A stretch of DNA of 64,000 nucleotides from Alphaproteobacteria bacterium (GCA_003246625.1 QJZR01000012.1:186001-250000); one strand, 5' to 3'; positions 8,783-19,118 are shown, numbered from the stretch's first letter. Translations and numbers: made by a program. The notes: a model not told the origin generated them from the sequence alone.

Positions 8783-10876
8783 ATGTCGCAGCCGAGGAAG
8801 GCCACCGTCCGGCACAACCGCGCCGGAAGCGGAACGCATGTCGCTTCCGCCGCCCCCGGTGCGCTGCCCGACCTCGGCGCGTTCGACCTGATCGGCAAGG
8901 GAATCTTCTGCCTCGACTTGGAAAACGGCGGGCGCATCGTCGCCGCCGGATCGGCGGGCGCCGCGATCCTGGCACTGCCGGTCGAAGGAATCGTCGGCCT
9001 GTTGCCGGACGAAGTCTTCCCCTCCGCCGTCGCCCGCCTGATCTCGGTGCCGCCGCATCCGTCGGCCAGCACGGCACGCGTCGCCGAAACCCCGATGCCG
9101 ACGACGGAACAGCCCGAACGAACGATCGAATGGACCCTGCACTCCACCGCCCGGGACGGCCGCCTGCTGGGATTGCTGGAAGCGGTGGACATCACGCCCC
9201 GCAAGCGCACCGAGGACCAGCTGCGCAAGCTGTCGCGGGCGGTCGAACAAAGCCCGACCTCGGTCTTGATCACCAACGTCAAGGGCATCATCGAGTACGT
9301 CAATCCGCGCTTCACCCAGATCTCCGGCTACGGCACGGACGAGGCCATCGGCAAGACCCCGTCCCTCGTCAAATCCGGGTTCACTTCGCCCCTGCTCTAT
9401 CGCGAGATGTGGGACACCATTTCCAACGGTCGGGAATGGCAGGGCGAGATTCTCAACCGGCGCAAAAGCGGCGAACTCTTCTGGGAACACGTCTCGATCT
9501 CGCCGATCCGCAACGAGGATGGCGAAATCACCCATTTCATCGCGGTGAAGGAAGACGTCACCGTCCGCAAGGACTATGAAAAACGGCTGCTCTATCAAGC
9601 CCATTACGACGAGCTGACGAAGCTGCCGAACCGTATCCTCACCACCGACCGGCTGAGCCAATCCCTCGCCCGCGCCGAACGCAACCACACCTGCGTCGGC
9701 ATCGCCTTCATCGACCTCGACGGGTTCAAGAAGGTCAACGACACCCTGGGGCACACCTATGGCGACGACCTGTTGCGCATCGCGGCCCGGCGTCTGGTCG
9801 GCTGCATCCGCGCCAGCGACACCGTCGGCCGCCTGGGCGGCGACGAATTCCTGGTGGTGTTACCGGATCTGACCGACGCCACGCACGCCACCACCGTCGC
9901 CGACAAGATTCTCAAGGCGTTCGAGGAACCCTTCGTCATCCTCGGCCATTCGATTTCCACCACCGCGTCGATCGGCCTGGCCATCTATCCCGACGATGGG
10001 GACGAGGCGGAAATCCTGTTGCGCAACGCCGACGCCGCGATGTACCGCGCCAAGGACGCGGGCCGCAACTGCCGCCGCCGCTTTCACCCCGACCTCAACA
10101 CCCTGGCGATGCGCCACCTGCGCATGGAATCCCTGCTGCGCGGCGCGATCGACCGCGGCGAGATTTCCGTCGCCTACCAGCCGCAGATCGACGTCGCCAG
10201 CGGCCGCCTGATCGGCGCGGAAGCCCTGGCCCGCTGGCGTGGCAGCGACCTGGGCGACATTCCGCCCTTCGACTTCATTCCCCTGGCCGAGGACAACGGC
10301 CTGATCGAACCCCTGGGCCGCCTGGTCCTGGACAGCGCCTGCCGCCAGATGGCCGCCTGGCTGAAGGAATTGCCGCCGGAAGCGCGCATCGCGGTCAACG
10401 TCTCGTCGCGGCAGGTGGCGTCGGAACGTTTCGTCTCGGACGTGGCGAAGGCCTTGTGGGATTCCGGCCTGCCGCCGCAGAATCTCGAAATCGAACTGAC
10501 CGAAAGCCTGTTCGCCCTGCATTCTCCCGCCATCGTGAAGACCCTGGCCCGCCTGCGCGACATGGGGGTCCGCCTGGCGGTGGACGATTTCGGCACCGGC
10601 TATTCCAGCCTGAGCTATCTGCGCGAGTTCCCGGTGGACAGCGTCAAGATCGACCGCTCGTTCATGATCCCGCTCGGCGATCCCGCCGCCGACGCCCTGG
10701 TCCGCGCCATCGTCGCCATGGGGCACAGCCTGGGCCTGCAGGTAATCGGCGAGGGCGTCGAAACGATGGCGCAGATGAACTTCCTGAAGCGTATCGGCTG
10801 CGACGCGGCGCAAGGTTTCCTGATCGACCGGCCGCTCGACCCCGAGACCTTCCTGTCCTTCGCGCGCGCCCTGTAG
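8783..10876 (+). CDS. PAS-GGDEF-EAL cyclic-di-GMP turnover protein
   Basis: 697 residues from the ATG at 8783, which has GGGGGGACA upstream; the open frame before it is not coding. A degenerate PAS-like region occupies about 30-155, a clear PAS domain about 155-275 (ISGYGTDEAIGKTPSLVKSG), GGDEF about 280-440 and EAL about 450-695. The cyclase motif RLGGDEFLVV is intact, and RASD five residues before GGDEF is a canonical inhibitory I-site. The phosphodiesterase side keeps EALARW, DDFGTGYSSLSYL and KIDRSFM. Both activities are therefore possible. No membrane segment or signal peptide. The following transporter gene starts 16 bases later. Confidence 0.93.
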   Translation: MSQPRKATVRHNRAGSGTHVASAAPGALPDLGAFDLIGKGIFCLDLENGGRIVAAGSAGAAILALPVEGIVGLLPDEVFPSAVARLISVPPHPSASTARVAETPMPTTEQPERTIEWTLHSTARDGRLLGLLEAVDITPRKRTEDQLRKLSRAVEQSPTSVLITNVKGIIEYVNPRFTQISGYGTDEAIGKTPSLVKSGFTSPLLYREMWDTISNGREWQGEILNRRKSGELFWEHVSISPIRNEDGEITHFIAVKEDVTVRKDYEKRLLYQAHYDELTKLPNRILTTDRLSQSLARAERNHTCVGIAFIDLDGFKKVNDTLGHTYGDDLLRIAARRLVGCIRASDTVGRLGGDEFLVVLPDLTDATHATTVADKILKAFEEPFVILGHSISTTASIGLAIYPDDGDEAEILLRNADAAMYRAKDAGRNCRRRFHPDLNTLAMRHLRMESLLRGAIDRGEISVAYQPQIDVASGRLIGAEALARWRGSDLGDIPPFDFIPLAEDNGLIEPLGRLVLDSACRQMAAWLKELPPEARIAVNVSSRQVASERFVSDVAKALWDSGLPPQNLEIELTESLFALHSPAIVKTLARLRDMGVRLAVDDFGTGYSSLSYLREFPVDSVKIDRSFMIPLGDPAADALVRAIVAMGHSLGLQVIGEGVETMAQMNFLKRIGCDAAQGFLIDRPLDPETFLSFARAL

Positions 10877-10892
10877 GGACGGAGGCCGCCCC

Positions 10893-12713
10893 ATGCCCGC
10901 ATGCTGGAAAAGCGGACACTGCCTGGCCACCGCCGCCGCGATTCTGGCGGGCGCCGCCCTGGTGTCCGCCGCCGCCTTCGACGCCGCCTTCGCCCGCATC
11001 GCGGCGGGCGCCGCGATTTTCCTGTTCGGCATGCGCTTCATGGAGGACGGCTTCGCCGCCCTCACCGGCGGCACCCTGGAACACCTGCTGAAGCGGTTCA
11101 CCACCGGCACCCTGCGCAGCCTGCTGTTCGGCATCGTCACCACCACCCTGACCCAGTCGAGCGGCCTGGTTTCGGTGGTCACCATCTCGTTCCTCTCCGC
11201 CGGACTGATCGACCTTGCCGCGGGCGTCGGCATCGTTTTCGGCGCCAATATCGGCACCACCACCGGCGCCTGGCTGATCGCCGCCTTCGGCCTCAAGGTC
11301 GACATCGCCGCCTGGGCGATGCCGATGCTGGCGCTGGGGGTGATCCTGGTGATGCATCCGGCGCGCGGCGCGCGCGGCCTGGGCAACATCCTGGCCGGGT
11401 TCGGTTTTCTGTTCCTCGGCATCTCCTTCATGAAGGACGGGTTCGAGGCCTTCCACCAGGCGGTCGACCTGTCCGCCGTCACCGCCCATGGCCTGAGCGC
11501 CGACCTTCTGTTCGCCCTTTTGGGCGTCGTCGCCACCGTGGTCATGCAGTCCAGCCACGCCACCTTGCTACTGCTGCTGGCCGCCCTCGCCTCCGGTCAG
11601 ATCGGCTTCGAGGGGGCACTGGCCGTCGCCGTCGGCGCCAACATCGGCTCCACCGCCACCGCGGTGATCGGCAGCCTCGGCGCCAACATCGACGGCAAAC
11701 GCCTGGCCTTCGCCCACCTGCTGTTCAACACGGTCACCGGCGGGGCGGTGCTGGCAATGCTCGGTCCCGCGGAACGCGTCGTCGAGGCTCTGTCCGCCTT
11801 CATCGGCATCGTCGACCCGACGCTGAAGCTTGCCCTCTTCCATACCCTGTTCAACGGTTTGGGCGTCGCCCTTCTCGCCCCCGCGTCGTCCCGGATCGCG
11901 GCGCTGCTGATCCGCCTGCTGCCGACACCGCAGGCCCCAGGGCTGACCCCGCGCTTCCTGACCCCGGCGGCCGAGGCCTTCCCCGAAGCGCTGAACCAGG
12001 CGCTGCGCCTGGAACTCATCCGCCTTTACGACAACGCGGTGGAGATCATGGCGCACGGCCTGCACCTGCACCGCCGCATCCTGTTCGGCGCGGAACCCCT
12101 GGAAAGCGTGGTCGAACGCAACCGCGACGTCGTCGCCATCGACTTGGACTCGCAATACGTGGAACGGGTGGAAAGCCTGTCGGCGGCGATCGTCGGCGCG
12201 ATCAGCCGGGCCGACGCCAAGCCCGCCGAACAGGCGGAAATTCTGCGGACATTCCAGGACGCCTGCCTGGACATCGTCACCGCGGTCAAGGAGACCAAGC
12301 ACCTGCGCCCCAACCTGACGCTTTACGTGCATCATGCCAACGCCGACATCCGCATCCCCTACAACGCGATGCGCCTGGCCGTCGGCAACGGCCTGCGCGC
12401 CATCGACCAGTTGCGCAAGGAGCCCGCCGAGCACCGCGACACCCTGGAATTGGAGGCCCTGCGCGTCCGCTTCGAACAGGACGACCGGGAAATGAGCGGC
12501 AAAATCGAAGCGATGATCCGCGACGGGCGCATCACGCCGCGCATGGGGATGTCGCTGATGAACGATTTGCGCTATACCCGAAGCATCGTACGGGCGCTGG
12601 CGGGGATCGGCCGCGCCCTCTTCGGCGAGGCGGACGCCACCCACGGCGCCGCCGAGCGCGTCCTCGGTTTGAGCGACGACGACATCTCCCGCCTGGCGCG
12701 AGGTCCATCATGA
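10893..12713 (+). CDS. Na+/phosphate cotransporter (NptA/YjbB family) with PhoU-like C-terminus
   Basis: 606 residues. The N-terminal half holds about nine hydrophobic helices with the two inverted QSS repeats of the Na/Pi family (TTTLTQSSGLVSVVTISFL and VVMQSSHATLLLLLAAL) and GANIGTTTGA / GANIGSTATA. Residues from about 370 on are helical and PhoU-like (LRLELIRLYDNAVEIMAHGL). The family imports or exports phosphate with sodium across the inner membrane. GGGACGGAGG precedes the ATG. It overlaps the next small gene by four bases, so the two are translationally coupled. Confidence 0.9.
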   Translation: MPACWKSGHCLATAAAILAGAALVSAAAFDAAFARIAAGAAIFLFGMRFMEDGFAALTGGTLEHLLKRFTTGTLRSLLFGIVTTTLTQSSGLVSVVTISFLSAGLIDLAAGVGIVFGANIGTTTGAWLIAAFGLKVDIAAWAMPMLALGVILVMHPARGARGLGNILAGFGFLFLGISFMKDGFEAFHQAVDLSAVTAHGLSADLLFALLGVVATVVMQSSHATLLLLLAALASGQIGFEGALAVAVGANIGSTATAVIGSLGANIDGKRLAFAHLLFNTVTGGAVLAMLGPAERVVEALSAFIGIVDPTLKLALFHTLFNGLGVALLAPASSRIAALLIRLLPTPQAPGLTPRFLTPAAEAFPEALNQALRLELIRLYDNAVEIMAHGLHLHRRILFGAEPLESVVERNRDVVAIDLDSQYVERVESLSAAIVGAISRADAKPAEQAEILRTFQDACLDIVTAVKETKHLRPNLTLYVHHANADIRIPYNAMRLAVGNGLRAIDQLRKEPAEHRDTLELEALRVRFEQDDREMSGKIEAMIRDGRITPRMGMSLMNDLRYTRSIVRALAGIGRALFGEADATHGAAERVLGLSDDDISRLARGPS

Positions 12714-12994
12714 AGACGCAGAAGATCATCGATCTGCTGGACGAGTTCCTGGGAGGCGAACGCATCAAGCGGACGCGCCGCGAACAGGCGGTGCTCGACC
12801 TTCTGGACAAGCTGGAACGCAAGGAACGCAAGCTGCTGGAAAAACTGGCCGAGCCGCACGACGCGGACGAAATCCGCCAGTTGAACCTGAAGCTTCAGGT
12901 CAACCGCGCCCACCAGGAAAAGGCGCGGCAGGCATTGGAATCCTGGGCGAAGACCGGCGAGGCCGAGAAGTCCGACGACGGCGTCGCCATCTGA
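12710..12994 (+). CDS. Small coiled-coil protein coupled to the Na/Pi transporter
   Basis: 94 residues starting at the ATG that overlaps the transporter stop (ATGA). It begins MKTQKIIDLLDEFLGGERIK and is almost entirely charged helix (LLDKLERKERKLLEKLAEPH), with a heptad pattern expected of a coiled coil. No signal peptide, membrane segment or known motif. The strict coupling suggests it binds or regulates the transporter's PhoU-like tail, but that is inference. The frame is open far upstream as a shadow of the transporter; only this C-terminal part is a gene. It converges on asnB with six bases between. Confidence 0.75.
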   Translation: MKTQKIIDLLDEFLGGERIKRTRREQAVLDLLDKLERKERKLLEKLAEPHDADEIRQLNLKLQVNRAHQEKARQALESWAKTGEAEKSDDGVAI

Positions 12995-13000
12995 GACGGA

Positions 13001-14926
13001 TCACATCCAGCGGGATTTCCAGGCCTGGAACATCACCGCCGCCCACAGATGATATTGCCAGTTGCGGCGGCCGGACTGGTGTTCGTGCCACGCCCGGCCA
13101 ATCGCCGCCGCGTCGAAAAAGCCGTCCTCGCGCAGGCGTTTCTCGTCCAGCAAGTCCGCCGCCCAATCCTTCAGCGGGCCGCGCAGCCATTCCGCCACCG
13201 GCATCGAGAAGCCGGTCTTCGGCCGTTCCACCAATTCGCGCGGCACATGGCGGTAAAGCACCTGGCGCAACAGCCACTTCCCCTGGCCGCCGCGAATCTT
13301 CTGGGCGCGCGACAGGCGCCACGAGAACTCGACGACGCGATGGTCGAGGATCGGCACCCGCGCTTCCAGCGCCACCGCCATCGACGCGCGGTCCACCTTG
13401 GTCAGGATGTCGTCGGGCAGATAGGCCAGCATGTCGCGGGCCTGCATCCGTTCCATGAAGTCGGGCAGCCAGTCCTTCATGCCGTCGTCCCAGACCGCGC
13501 CCCTGGGCTCCACCGCGTCCGGCACCACGCCCTCCCAATGGGTGAGCAGGCGGCGATAGATCGCGTCGGGATCGGATTCCGGCAAAATCCGCGCGATTTT
13601 CAGCAGCCGGTCCTTGATCAGCGCCGGGGAGCGTTTGTCGCCCCTCGCCCGCAGGCCAAGGCCGATCAGCCCTTCCGGCGCCGCCGTCAGCACCGCCGCC
13701 CCCGCCGAACGCAGCGGAGCGGGCAGCCGCCGCGACAGACGGTGAAACTTCTCCGCCCAGAGATACCGGTTGTAGCCGCCGAACAGTTCGTCGCCGCCGT
13801 CGCCGGACAGGGCGACGGTGACGTGCGCGCGGGTCATCGCCGAAACCAGATAGGTCGGCACCTGCGAGGAATCGGCGAACGGCTCGTCGTAGATGTCGGG
13901 CAGGCGCGGAATCAGATCCAGGGCGTGCGACGGTTCGGCATAGAGCTCGGTATGCTCGGTGCCCAGGTGGCGGGCCACCGCCTTGGCGTGTTCCGCCTCG
14001 TTGTAGCCTTCCTCGGCGAAGCCGATGGAAAAGGTCTTCACCGGACGCTCCGACTGCGCCTGCATCAAGGCGGCGACGGTGGAGGAATCGATGCCGCCGG
14101 ACAGGAACGCCCCCAACGGCACGTCGGCGACCATCCGCCGCTTCACCGCGTCGGCCAAAAGATCGTGCAGGGCGTCCACCGCCTCGGCGTCGCCCATCCG
14201 CCCCTTGTCGGCGGCGGCGGCGCGCGCCGCGCCTTCCACCGACCAATAGGTCTCCGCCGCCGTCGCGCCGTCGGCGCCGATGGAGAGGATCTTCCCCGCC
14301 TCCAGCTTGCGGACGCCGCGATAGATGGTGGACGGCGCGGGAATCCAGGTGTGCCGCATATAGGCGGCCAACGCGCCACGGTCGACCTCGGGCGTCCAAC
14401 CCGGCATCGCCCGCAGGGTCTTCAATTCCGAACCGAAGGCGAAGACGTCGCCGAAGCGCGCCCAATAGAGCGGCTTGATCCCCAGGCGGTCGCGCACCAG
14501 GGTCAGGCGGCGTTCCCGCCGGTCCCACACCGCCATCACGAACATGCCGATCAGACGCTCGACGGTGGCGCGCACGCCCCAGACGGCGCAGCCCTCGACG
14601 ATCACCTCGGTATCGGAATGCCCCCGGAAGGAACGGCCCGCCGCCTCCAGCTCGGGCCGCAAGGCGTCGGCGTTGTAGGCCTCGCCGTTATAGGCGATGA
14701 CGAACCGCCCGCAGGAGGACGTCATCGGCTGATGCCCCGCCGCCGACAGATCGACGATGGACAGCCGCCGATGGCCGAGCGCGATACCCGCTGCCGCATC
14801 GACCCAGACGTCGCCGTCGTCCGGGCCGCGATGGCGGATGGTTTCGGTCATCGCCGAAACCCGGGCGCGCGCCTCGTCCGCCGAGAGACGCGCATCCAGG
14901 TCGAAAAATCCGGTCAGTCCGCACAT
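13001..14926 (-). CDS. asnB: Asparagine synthase (glutamine-hydrolysing)
   Basis: 641 residues. After Met1 removal Cys2 (CGLTGFFD) would be the class II glutaminase nucleophile; RHRGPDDGDVW and SDTEVIVEG belong to the same domain. The C-terminal synthetase domain has the ATP-binding loop AFLSGGIDSSTVAALM and YDEPFADSSQVPTYLVS, SGDGGDELFGGYNRY. It makes asparagine, or amidates a related carboxylate, with glutamine and ATP. The length is at the long end for AsnB, like versions found in surface-polysaccharide loci. It is on the same strand as the nucleoside operon, 51 bases downstream of deoB, but functionally unrelated. Confidence 0.93.
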   Translation of the reverse strand: MCGLTGFFDLDARLSADEARARVSAMTETIRHRGPDDGDVWVDAAAGIALGHRRLSIVDLSAAGHQPMTSSCGRFVIAYNGEAYNADALRPELEAAGRSFRGHSDTEVIVEGCAVWGVRATVERLIGMFVMAVWDRRERRLTLVRDRLGIKPLYWARFGDVFAFGSELKTLRAMPGWTPEVDRGALAAYMRHTWIPAPSTIYRGVRKLEAGKILSIGADGATAAETYWSVEGAARAAAADKGRMGDAEAVDALHDLLADAVKRRMVADVPLGAFLSGGIDSSTVAALMQAQSERPVKTFSIGFAEEGYNEAEHAKAVARHLGTEHTELYAEPSHALDLIPRLPDIYDEPFADSSQVPTYLVSAMTRAHVTVALSGDGGDELFGGYNRYLWAEKFHRLSRRLPAPLRSAGAAVLTAAPEGLIGLGLRARGDKRSPALIKDRLLKIARILPESDPDAIYRRLLTHWEGVVPDAVEPRGAVWDDGMKDWLPDFMERMQARDMLAYLPDDILTKVDRASMAVALEARVPILDHRVVEFSWRLSRAQKIRGGQGKWLLRQVLYRHVPRELVERPKTGFSMPVAEWLRGPLKDWAADLLDEKRLREDGFFDAAAIGRAWHEHQSGRRNWQYHLWAAVMFQAWKSRWM

Positions 14927-14977
14927 GCGCCCACGCCGCCCCCATGGAAAACCCGGCGGAACTATAGGCCATGGGAG

Positions 14978-16177
14978 TCAGGGAAGGAAGGCCCGCCCTT
15001 CTTCCAGCGGCTCCAGGCCGAAATGCCGCGCCAGGGTCTGCGCGATGTCGGCGAAACTGTCGCGCAGGCCGATGTCGCGCGGCGTGAGCCCCTGGCCGAA
15101 CGCCAGGATGGGCACCCATTCGCGGGTATGGTCGGTGCCGCGGAAGGTGGGATCGCACCCGTGGTCGGCGGTCAGGATGACGATATCCAGGGGACGCAGG
15201 CAGGCTTCCAGTTCGGGCAGGCGGGCGTCGAACGCCTCCAGCGCCGCCGCATAGCCGGCCGCGTCGCGGCGATGGCCGTACAGGGTGTCGAAATCGACGA
15301 AGTTGGCGAAGACCAATGAGCCGCTGGGGGCCTGTCGCGCCGCCAGCAGGGTTTCGTCGAACAGTGCCATGTCGCCCGCCGCCTTGACCTCCCGCGTCAT
15401 GCCGCGATGGGCGAAGATGTCGCCGATCTTGCCGATGGCGACGACCTCGCGCCCCGCCTCCTTCAGACGGTCCATCAGGGTCGACGCGGGGGGCGGCACC
15501 GCATAGTCCTTGCGGTTGGCGGTCCGCACGAAGGCGCCCGACGCGCCGACGAAGGGACGCGCGATAACCCGCCCGACGTTATAGGAATTCACCAGTTCGC
15601 GGGCGATGACGCACAGATCGTAGAGGCGTTGCAGACCGAAGGTTTCCTCGTGCGCGGCGATCTGGAACACCGAATCCGCCGAGGTGTAGACGATCGGTTT
15701 GCCGGTCGCCATGTGCTCGTTGCCCAGGCGGGCGACGATTTCGGTGCCCGAGGCGTGGCAATTGCCAAGCAGCCCCGGCAGACCGGCGCGGCGGACCAAC
15801 GCCTCGGTCAGCGCCTCGGGAAAGCAGGGCGCGGTGTCGGGGAAATAGCCCCAGTCGAACCGTACCGGCACGCCCATCATTTCCCAATGGCCGCTCGGCG
15901 TGTCCTTGCCGTTGCTGACCTCGCGCGCGGCGCCGTGGATGCCGGTGAACGGCCCGGCGTCGCCCATCCCCACCGGCAGGCGTCCGGCGGCCAGGCGCGC
16001 CGCCGCGCCCAGGCCCAGACGCTCCATGAACGGCAGCCGCAACGGTCCGCGCGGCAACGCGGCGCAAGCCGCCGCGATGTGGCCCAGGGTATCCGATCCG
16101 GCATCGCCGAAGGCCTCGGCGTCCGGCGCGGCGCCGATGCCGAAACTGTCGAGGACGAGAACGAAGGCACGGCCCAT
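14978..16177 (-). CDS. deoB: Phosphopentomutase
   Basis: 399 residues of the alkaline-phosphatase fold. Metal-binding segments are visible: [19 protein letters not shown] at the start, [14 protein letters not shown] in the middle and [20 protein letters not shown] near the end. It interconverts (deoxy)ribose 1-phosphate and 5-phosphate. I use the ATG at 16177, with GGGG five bases upstream. A GTG at 16192 overlapping the deoA stop (GTGA) is an alternative that adds five residues. Last gene of the cdd-punA-deoC::deoA-deoB operon: it feeds the aldolase domain encoded just upstream. Confidence 0.95.
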   Translation of the reverse strand: MGRAFVLVLDSFGIGAAPDAEAFGDAGSDTLGHIAAACAALPRGPLRLPFMERLGLGAAARLAAGRLPVGMGDAGPFTGIHGAAREVSNGKDTPSGHWEMMGVPVRFDWGYFPDTAPCFPEALTEALVRRAGLPGLLGNCHASGTEIVARLGNEHMATGKPIVYTSADSVFQIAAHEETFGLQRLYDLCVIARELVNSYNVGRVIARPFVGASGAFVRTANRKDYAVPPPASTLMDRLKEAGREVVAIGKIGDIFAHRGMTREVKAAGDMALFDETLLAARQAPSGSLVFANFVDFDTLYGHRRDAAGYAAALEAFDARLPELEACLRPLDIVILTADHGCDPTFRGTDHTREWVPILAFGQGLTPRDIGLRDSFADIAQTLARHFGLEPLEEGRAFLP

Positions 16178-16188
16178 CTGTACCCCGA

Positions 16189-18294
16189 TCACGCGCCGAT
16201 ACGGCCCAGCACCGCCGAGACGGGGGCCTCGGCCTTATCCGCCAGGGTGAAGGCGGCGCGCACGCGGGCGGCGGCCCGTTCCCAGGTTTCGCGATCCCGC
16301 GCGTGCAGGCGGCACAGCGGCGCGTCCGGCCCCGCATCCGCCCCCACACCCAAGATGTCGGTAAGACCGACCGCCGGGTCAATGGCCTGGTCGGGACGGG
16401 TGCGCCCGCCGCCCAGGTCGATCACCGCGAGGCCGAGGGCACGGGCGTCGATCGCCGCCACCTTGCCCACGCCGGGAACGAACACCGGCGCGACGACGTC
16501 GGCCACGGGAAGATAGGCGCCCGGCCGGTCGACGAAATCGTGCGGACCGCCCAGGGCGGCGACCATCTTGCCAAAGGTTTCCGCCGCCGCGCCGCCGTCC
16601 AGGGCGCGGCGCAGCTTGCGCGCCGCCGCGTCGGGCGCCGCCCCCGCCAGGCGCAACATCTCGACGCCGAGGGCGAGGACGACTTCCTCGAGCCGGGGAT
16701 CGCGGCAGTCGGCCTTAAGGAAGGCGACGCTTTCCGCCACCTCCAGCGCGTTGCCCGCGTTGCGGCCCAAGGCTTGGTTCATGTCGGTAATCAGGGCGGT
16801 GGCGGGCAGACCCGCCTCCCCCGCCACCTTGACCAGACGCTCGGCCAGGGCGCGGGCGGCGGCTTCGTCCGCCATGAAGGCGCCGGAACCGGCCTTGACG
16901 TCGAGCACCAGACCGGAGAGCCCCGCCGCCAGTTTCTTCGACAGGATCGAGGCGACGATCAGGGGCAGGCTTTCCACCGTCGCGGTGACGTCGCGAATGG
17001 CATAAAGACGGCGGTCGGCGGGGGCCAGATCGTCGGTCTGGCCGATCACCGCGCAGCCGACGCGACGGACCACCGCGGCGAAGGTTTCGGCATCCGGCGC
17101 CACGTCGTAACCCGGAATGCTGGCCAGCTTGTCCAGGGTGCCGCCGGTGTGTCCCAAGCCGCGCCCCGAAATCATCGGCACGGAAAGGCCGCAGGCGGCG
17201 ACCAGCGGCGCCAGGATCAGGCTGACCTTGTCGCCGATACCGCCGGTGGAATGCTTGTCGATCACCGGTTCGCCGGACAGGCCCAGCTTCCGCCAGTCCA
17301 TCACCCGTCCGGAATCGCGCATCGCCAGGGTCAGCGCGGCGCATTCGGCGTCCGACAGGTCGCGGAACAGCACCGCCATGGCGAAGGCGGCGGCCTGCGC
17401 GTCGCCCACCGAACCGTCGGCCAGCCCCCGCGCGAAGGCGGCGATCTCGGCCTGCGTCAATTCGCCGCCATCGCGTTTCTTGCGGATGACCTCCTGCGGC
17501 AGGAACAGGGCGGCGGCGGCTACCGCATCCGCGTCGAAGGGCGCGTCGGCGGGGTCCGCCAACACCGCCAGCAGTTCGTCGAACAGGCCGCTGGCGCCGA
17601 TGCGGAAACGGTCCGGCGTCACCCAATCCGCGCCGAGGATGCGTTCCGCCAGCCGCACGTAGGCCACCGCCTGCTCCAGCGTCCTGATGCCGCCCGCCGC
17701 CTTGAAGCCGCAATCGCGGTTGGTCTCGGCTATGGCGGTCAGCATCGCCTCGGCGGCTTCGGGGGTCGCGCCCACAGCCACCTTGCCGGTGGAGGTCTTG
17801 ACGAAATCCGCCCCGCCCCTGATCGCCGCGCGCGCCGCCGCGCCGATGACCTCCGGGTCCTTCAGTTCGCCGGTTTCCAGGATCACCTTCAGCTTCGCCA
17901 GAACGCCGCAGGCGGACTTGCACGCCTCGACGAACTCGACGCATTCCTCTTCCTTGCCCTTCAACCAGGCGCCATAGGGGAAGACCACGTCGACTTCCTC
18001 GACGCCGTCGTTGACCGCGCGCAGAACCTCGAACGCCGCCAGCGACGGGTTGAGCGCCCCCGCCGGAAAGTTCGCCACCGTCGCCGAACGGATACCCGAA
18101 TCGCGTAACAGCACCACCGGCACCAGCACCCGACGCGGCCCGACGCACAGGGCGGCGGGTGCGACCGGCGCCTCCAGCGCGCGTTCGCACAGGGCGATGA
18201 TCGCCGGATCGTCGTCGGTCTCGTTCAAGCTGGTGTAATCGAGCAGCGCCAGAACGCGCCGCGCCCAATCCTTGCGGGTCAAACCTCCGCTCAC
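16189..18294 (-). CDS. Fused deoxyribose-phosphate aldolase / thymidine phosphorylase (DeoC-DeoA)
   Basis: One uninterrupted 701-codon frame encodes two enzymes normally made separately. Residues 1 to about 248 are Deo[11 protein letters not shown] (Asp102), DFVKTSTGK with the Schiff-base Lys166, and [10 protein letters not shown] with Lys198. A short linker (about 249-262) leads into a full-length DeoA domain, about 263-701: [49 protein letters not shown] and VKAGSGAFM. No stop and no ATG, GTG or TTG that could serve as a separate deoA start lies near the junction. Start is the GTG at 18294 overlapping the punA stop (GTGA), with AGGA six bases upstream. Together the domains release deoxyribose 1-phosphate and split deoxyribose 5-phosphate to acetaldehyde and glyceraldehyde 3-phosphate, with DeoB between them. 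Confidence 0.92.
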   Translation of the reverse strand: MSGGLTRKDWARRVLALLDYTSLNETDDDPAIIALCERALEAPVAPAALCVGPRRVLVPVVLLRDSGIRSATVANFPAGALNPSLAAFEVLRAVNDGVEEVDVVFPYGAWLKGKEEECVEFVEACKSACGVLAKLKVILETGELKDPEVIGAAARAAIRGGADFVKTSTGKVAVGATPEAAEAMLTAIAETNRDCGFKAAGGIRTLEQAVAYVRLAERILGADWVTPDRFRIGASGLFDELLAVLADPADAPFDADAVAAAALFLPQEVIRKKRDGGELTQAEIAAFARGLADGSVGDAQAAAFAMAVLFRDLSDAECAALTLAMRDSGRVMDWRKLGLSGEPVIDKHSTGGIGDKVSLILAPLVAACGLSVPMISGRGLGHTGGTLDKLASIPGYDVAPDAETFAAVVRRVGCAVIGQTDDLAPADRRLYAIRDVTATVESLPLIVASILSKKLAAGLSGLVLDVKAGSGAFMADEAAARALAERLVKVAGEAGLPATALITDMNQALGRNAGNALEVAESVAFLKADCRDPRLEEVVLALGVEMLRLAGAAPDAAARKLRRALDGGAAAETFGKMVAALGGPHDFVDRPGAYLPVADVVAPVFVPGVGKVAAIDARALGLAVIDLGGGRTRPDQAIDPAVGLTDILGVGADAGPDAPLCRLHARDRETWERAAARVRAAFTLADKAEAPVSAVLGRIGA

Positions 18295-19118
18295 GCCGGG
18301 TCCTCCATGAATGCGACCAACAGGTCCTTGAGTTTCGCGGCACCGGTGGCGGCACGCGCCAGGGTGCGCGCGTGCGACAGGTGACTGCCGCCCATCCCGG
18401 CGGCCAGATTGGTGATCAGCGAGAACGCCGCCACCTTCATTCCCAGGGCGCGGGCGAGAATGGTTTCCGGCACCGTGGACATACCCACCGCGTCCGCCCC
18501 CAGGGTCCGCGCGGCGCGGATCTCCGCCGGGGTCTCGAACGAGGGGCCGGTGAACCACATGTAGACGCCTTCCGCCAGATCGATGCCGCGCGCCTTCGCC
18601 AGGGCCTGAAAACGGGCGCGCAGGGCGGGATCGTAGGCATCCACCATGTCGACGAAACGGCCGTCGCCAAGGGCGCGCGCCAACGGGTTGCGCCCGGTCA
18701 GGTTGATGTGGTCGGCGATCATCATCACCCCGCCCGGCCCCACCTCGGGCAACAGCGAGCCCGCGGCGTTGGTCAGAACCAGGGTGGAACAACCCAGCCG
18801 CGCCAGCACCCCCACCGGCACCGCCATGGAATCGGCGCGGTCCGATTCATAAAGATGCTGGCGGCCCTGCAACACCGCGACGTCGTGCCGTCCGAAACGC
18901 CCGACGATCATCCGTCCGGCGTGCCCGGCCACCGACAACCGGGGGAACCCCGGCAGGTCGTCGTAGGGAATGGCCACCGCGTCCTCGACGGCGGCGGCCA
19001 ACTCGCCCAGGCCGCTGCCCAGGATCAGGCCGATTTTCGGCGTCCGTCCGCCCAATCGGGCCCGCGCCGCCATGGCGGCCTTCTCGATTTCCGGCTCGAC
19101 GGCAAGAAGCAGGCTCAT
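18291..19118 (-). CDS. punA: Purine-nucleoside phosphorylase
   Basis: 275 residues of the trimeric PNP family (not the hexameric DeoD type). Motifs: IGLILGSGLGELA (phosphate loop), SVAGHAGRMIVGRFG, LQGRQHLYES, LTNAAGSLLPEVGPG and MSTVPETILARALGM. It cleaves purine (deoxy)nucleosides with phosphate to base and (deoxy)ribose 1-phosphate. The ATG at 19118 overlaps the cdd stop (ATGA), and its own stop overlaps the GTG of the DeoC-DeoA gene, so translation along the operon is coupled. Other symbols used for this family are xapA and deoD; the choice of punA reflects the trimeric type. Confidence 0.93.
   Translation of the reverse strand: MSLLLAVEPEIEKAAMAARARLGGRTPKIGLILGSGLGELAAAVEDAVAIPYDDLPGFPRLSVAGHAGRMIVGRFGRHDVAVLQGRQHLYESDRADSMAVPVGVLARLGCSTLVLTNAAGSLLPEVGPGGVMMIADHINLTGRNPLARALGDGRFVDMVDAYDPALRARFQALAKARGIDLAEGVYMWFTGPSFETPAEIRAARTLGADAVGMSTVPETILARALGMKVAAFSLITNLAAGMGGSHLSHARTLARAATGAAKLKDLLVAFMEDPA

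Noticed and set aside
10901-12709. Long upstream part of the frame that ends in the small coiled-coil gene
   Set aside because: This part is a shadow of the Na/Pi transporter; only the segment from 12710 is a real gene.
18291-18792. N-terminal extension of the DeoC-DeoA frame into punA
   Set aside because: The frame is open, but this region is the PNP coding sequence in another frame; the GTG at 18294 has the ribosome site and the overlap.
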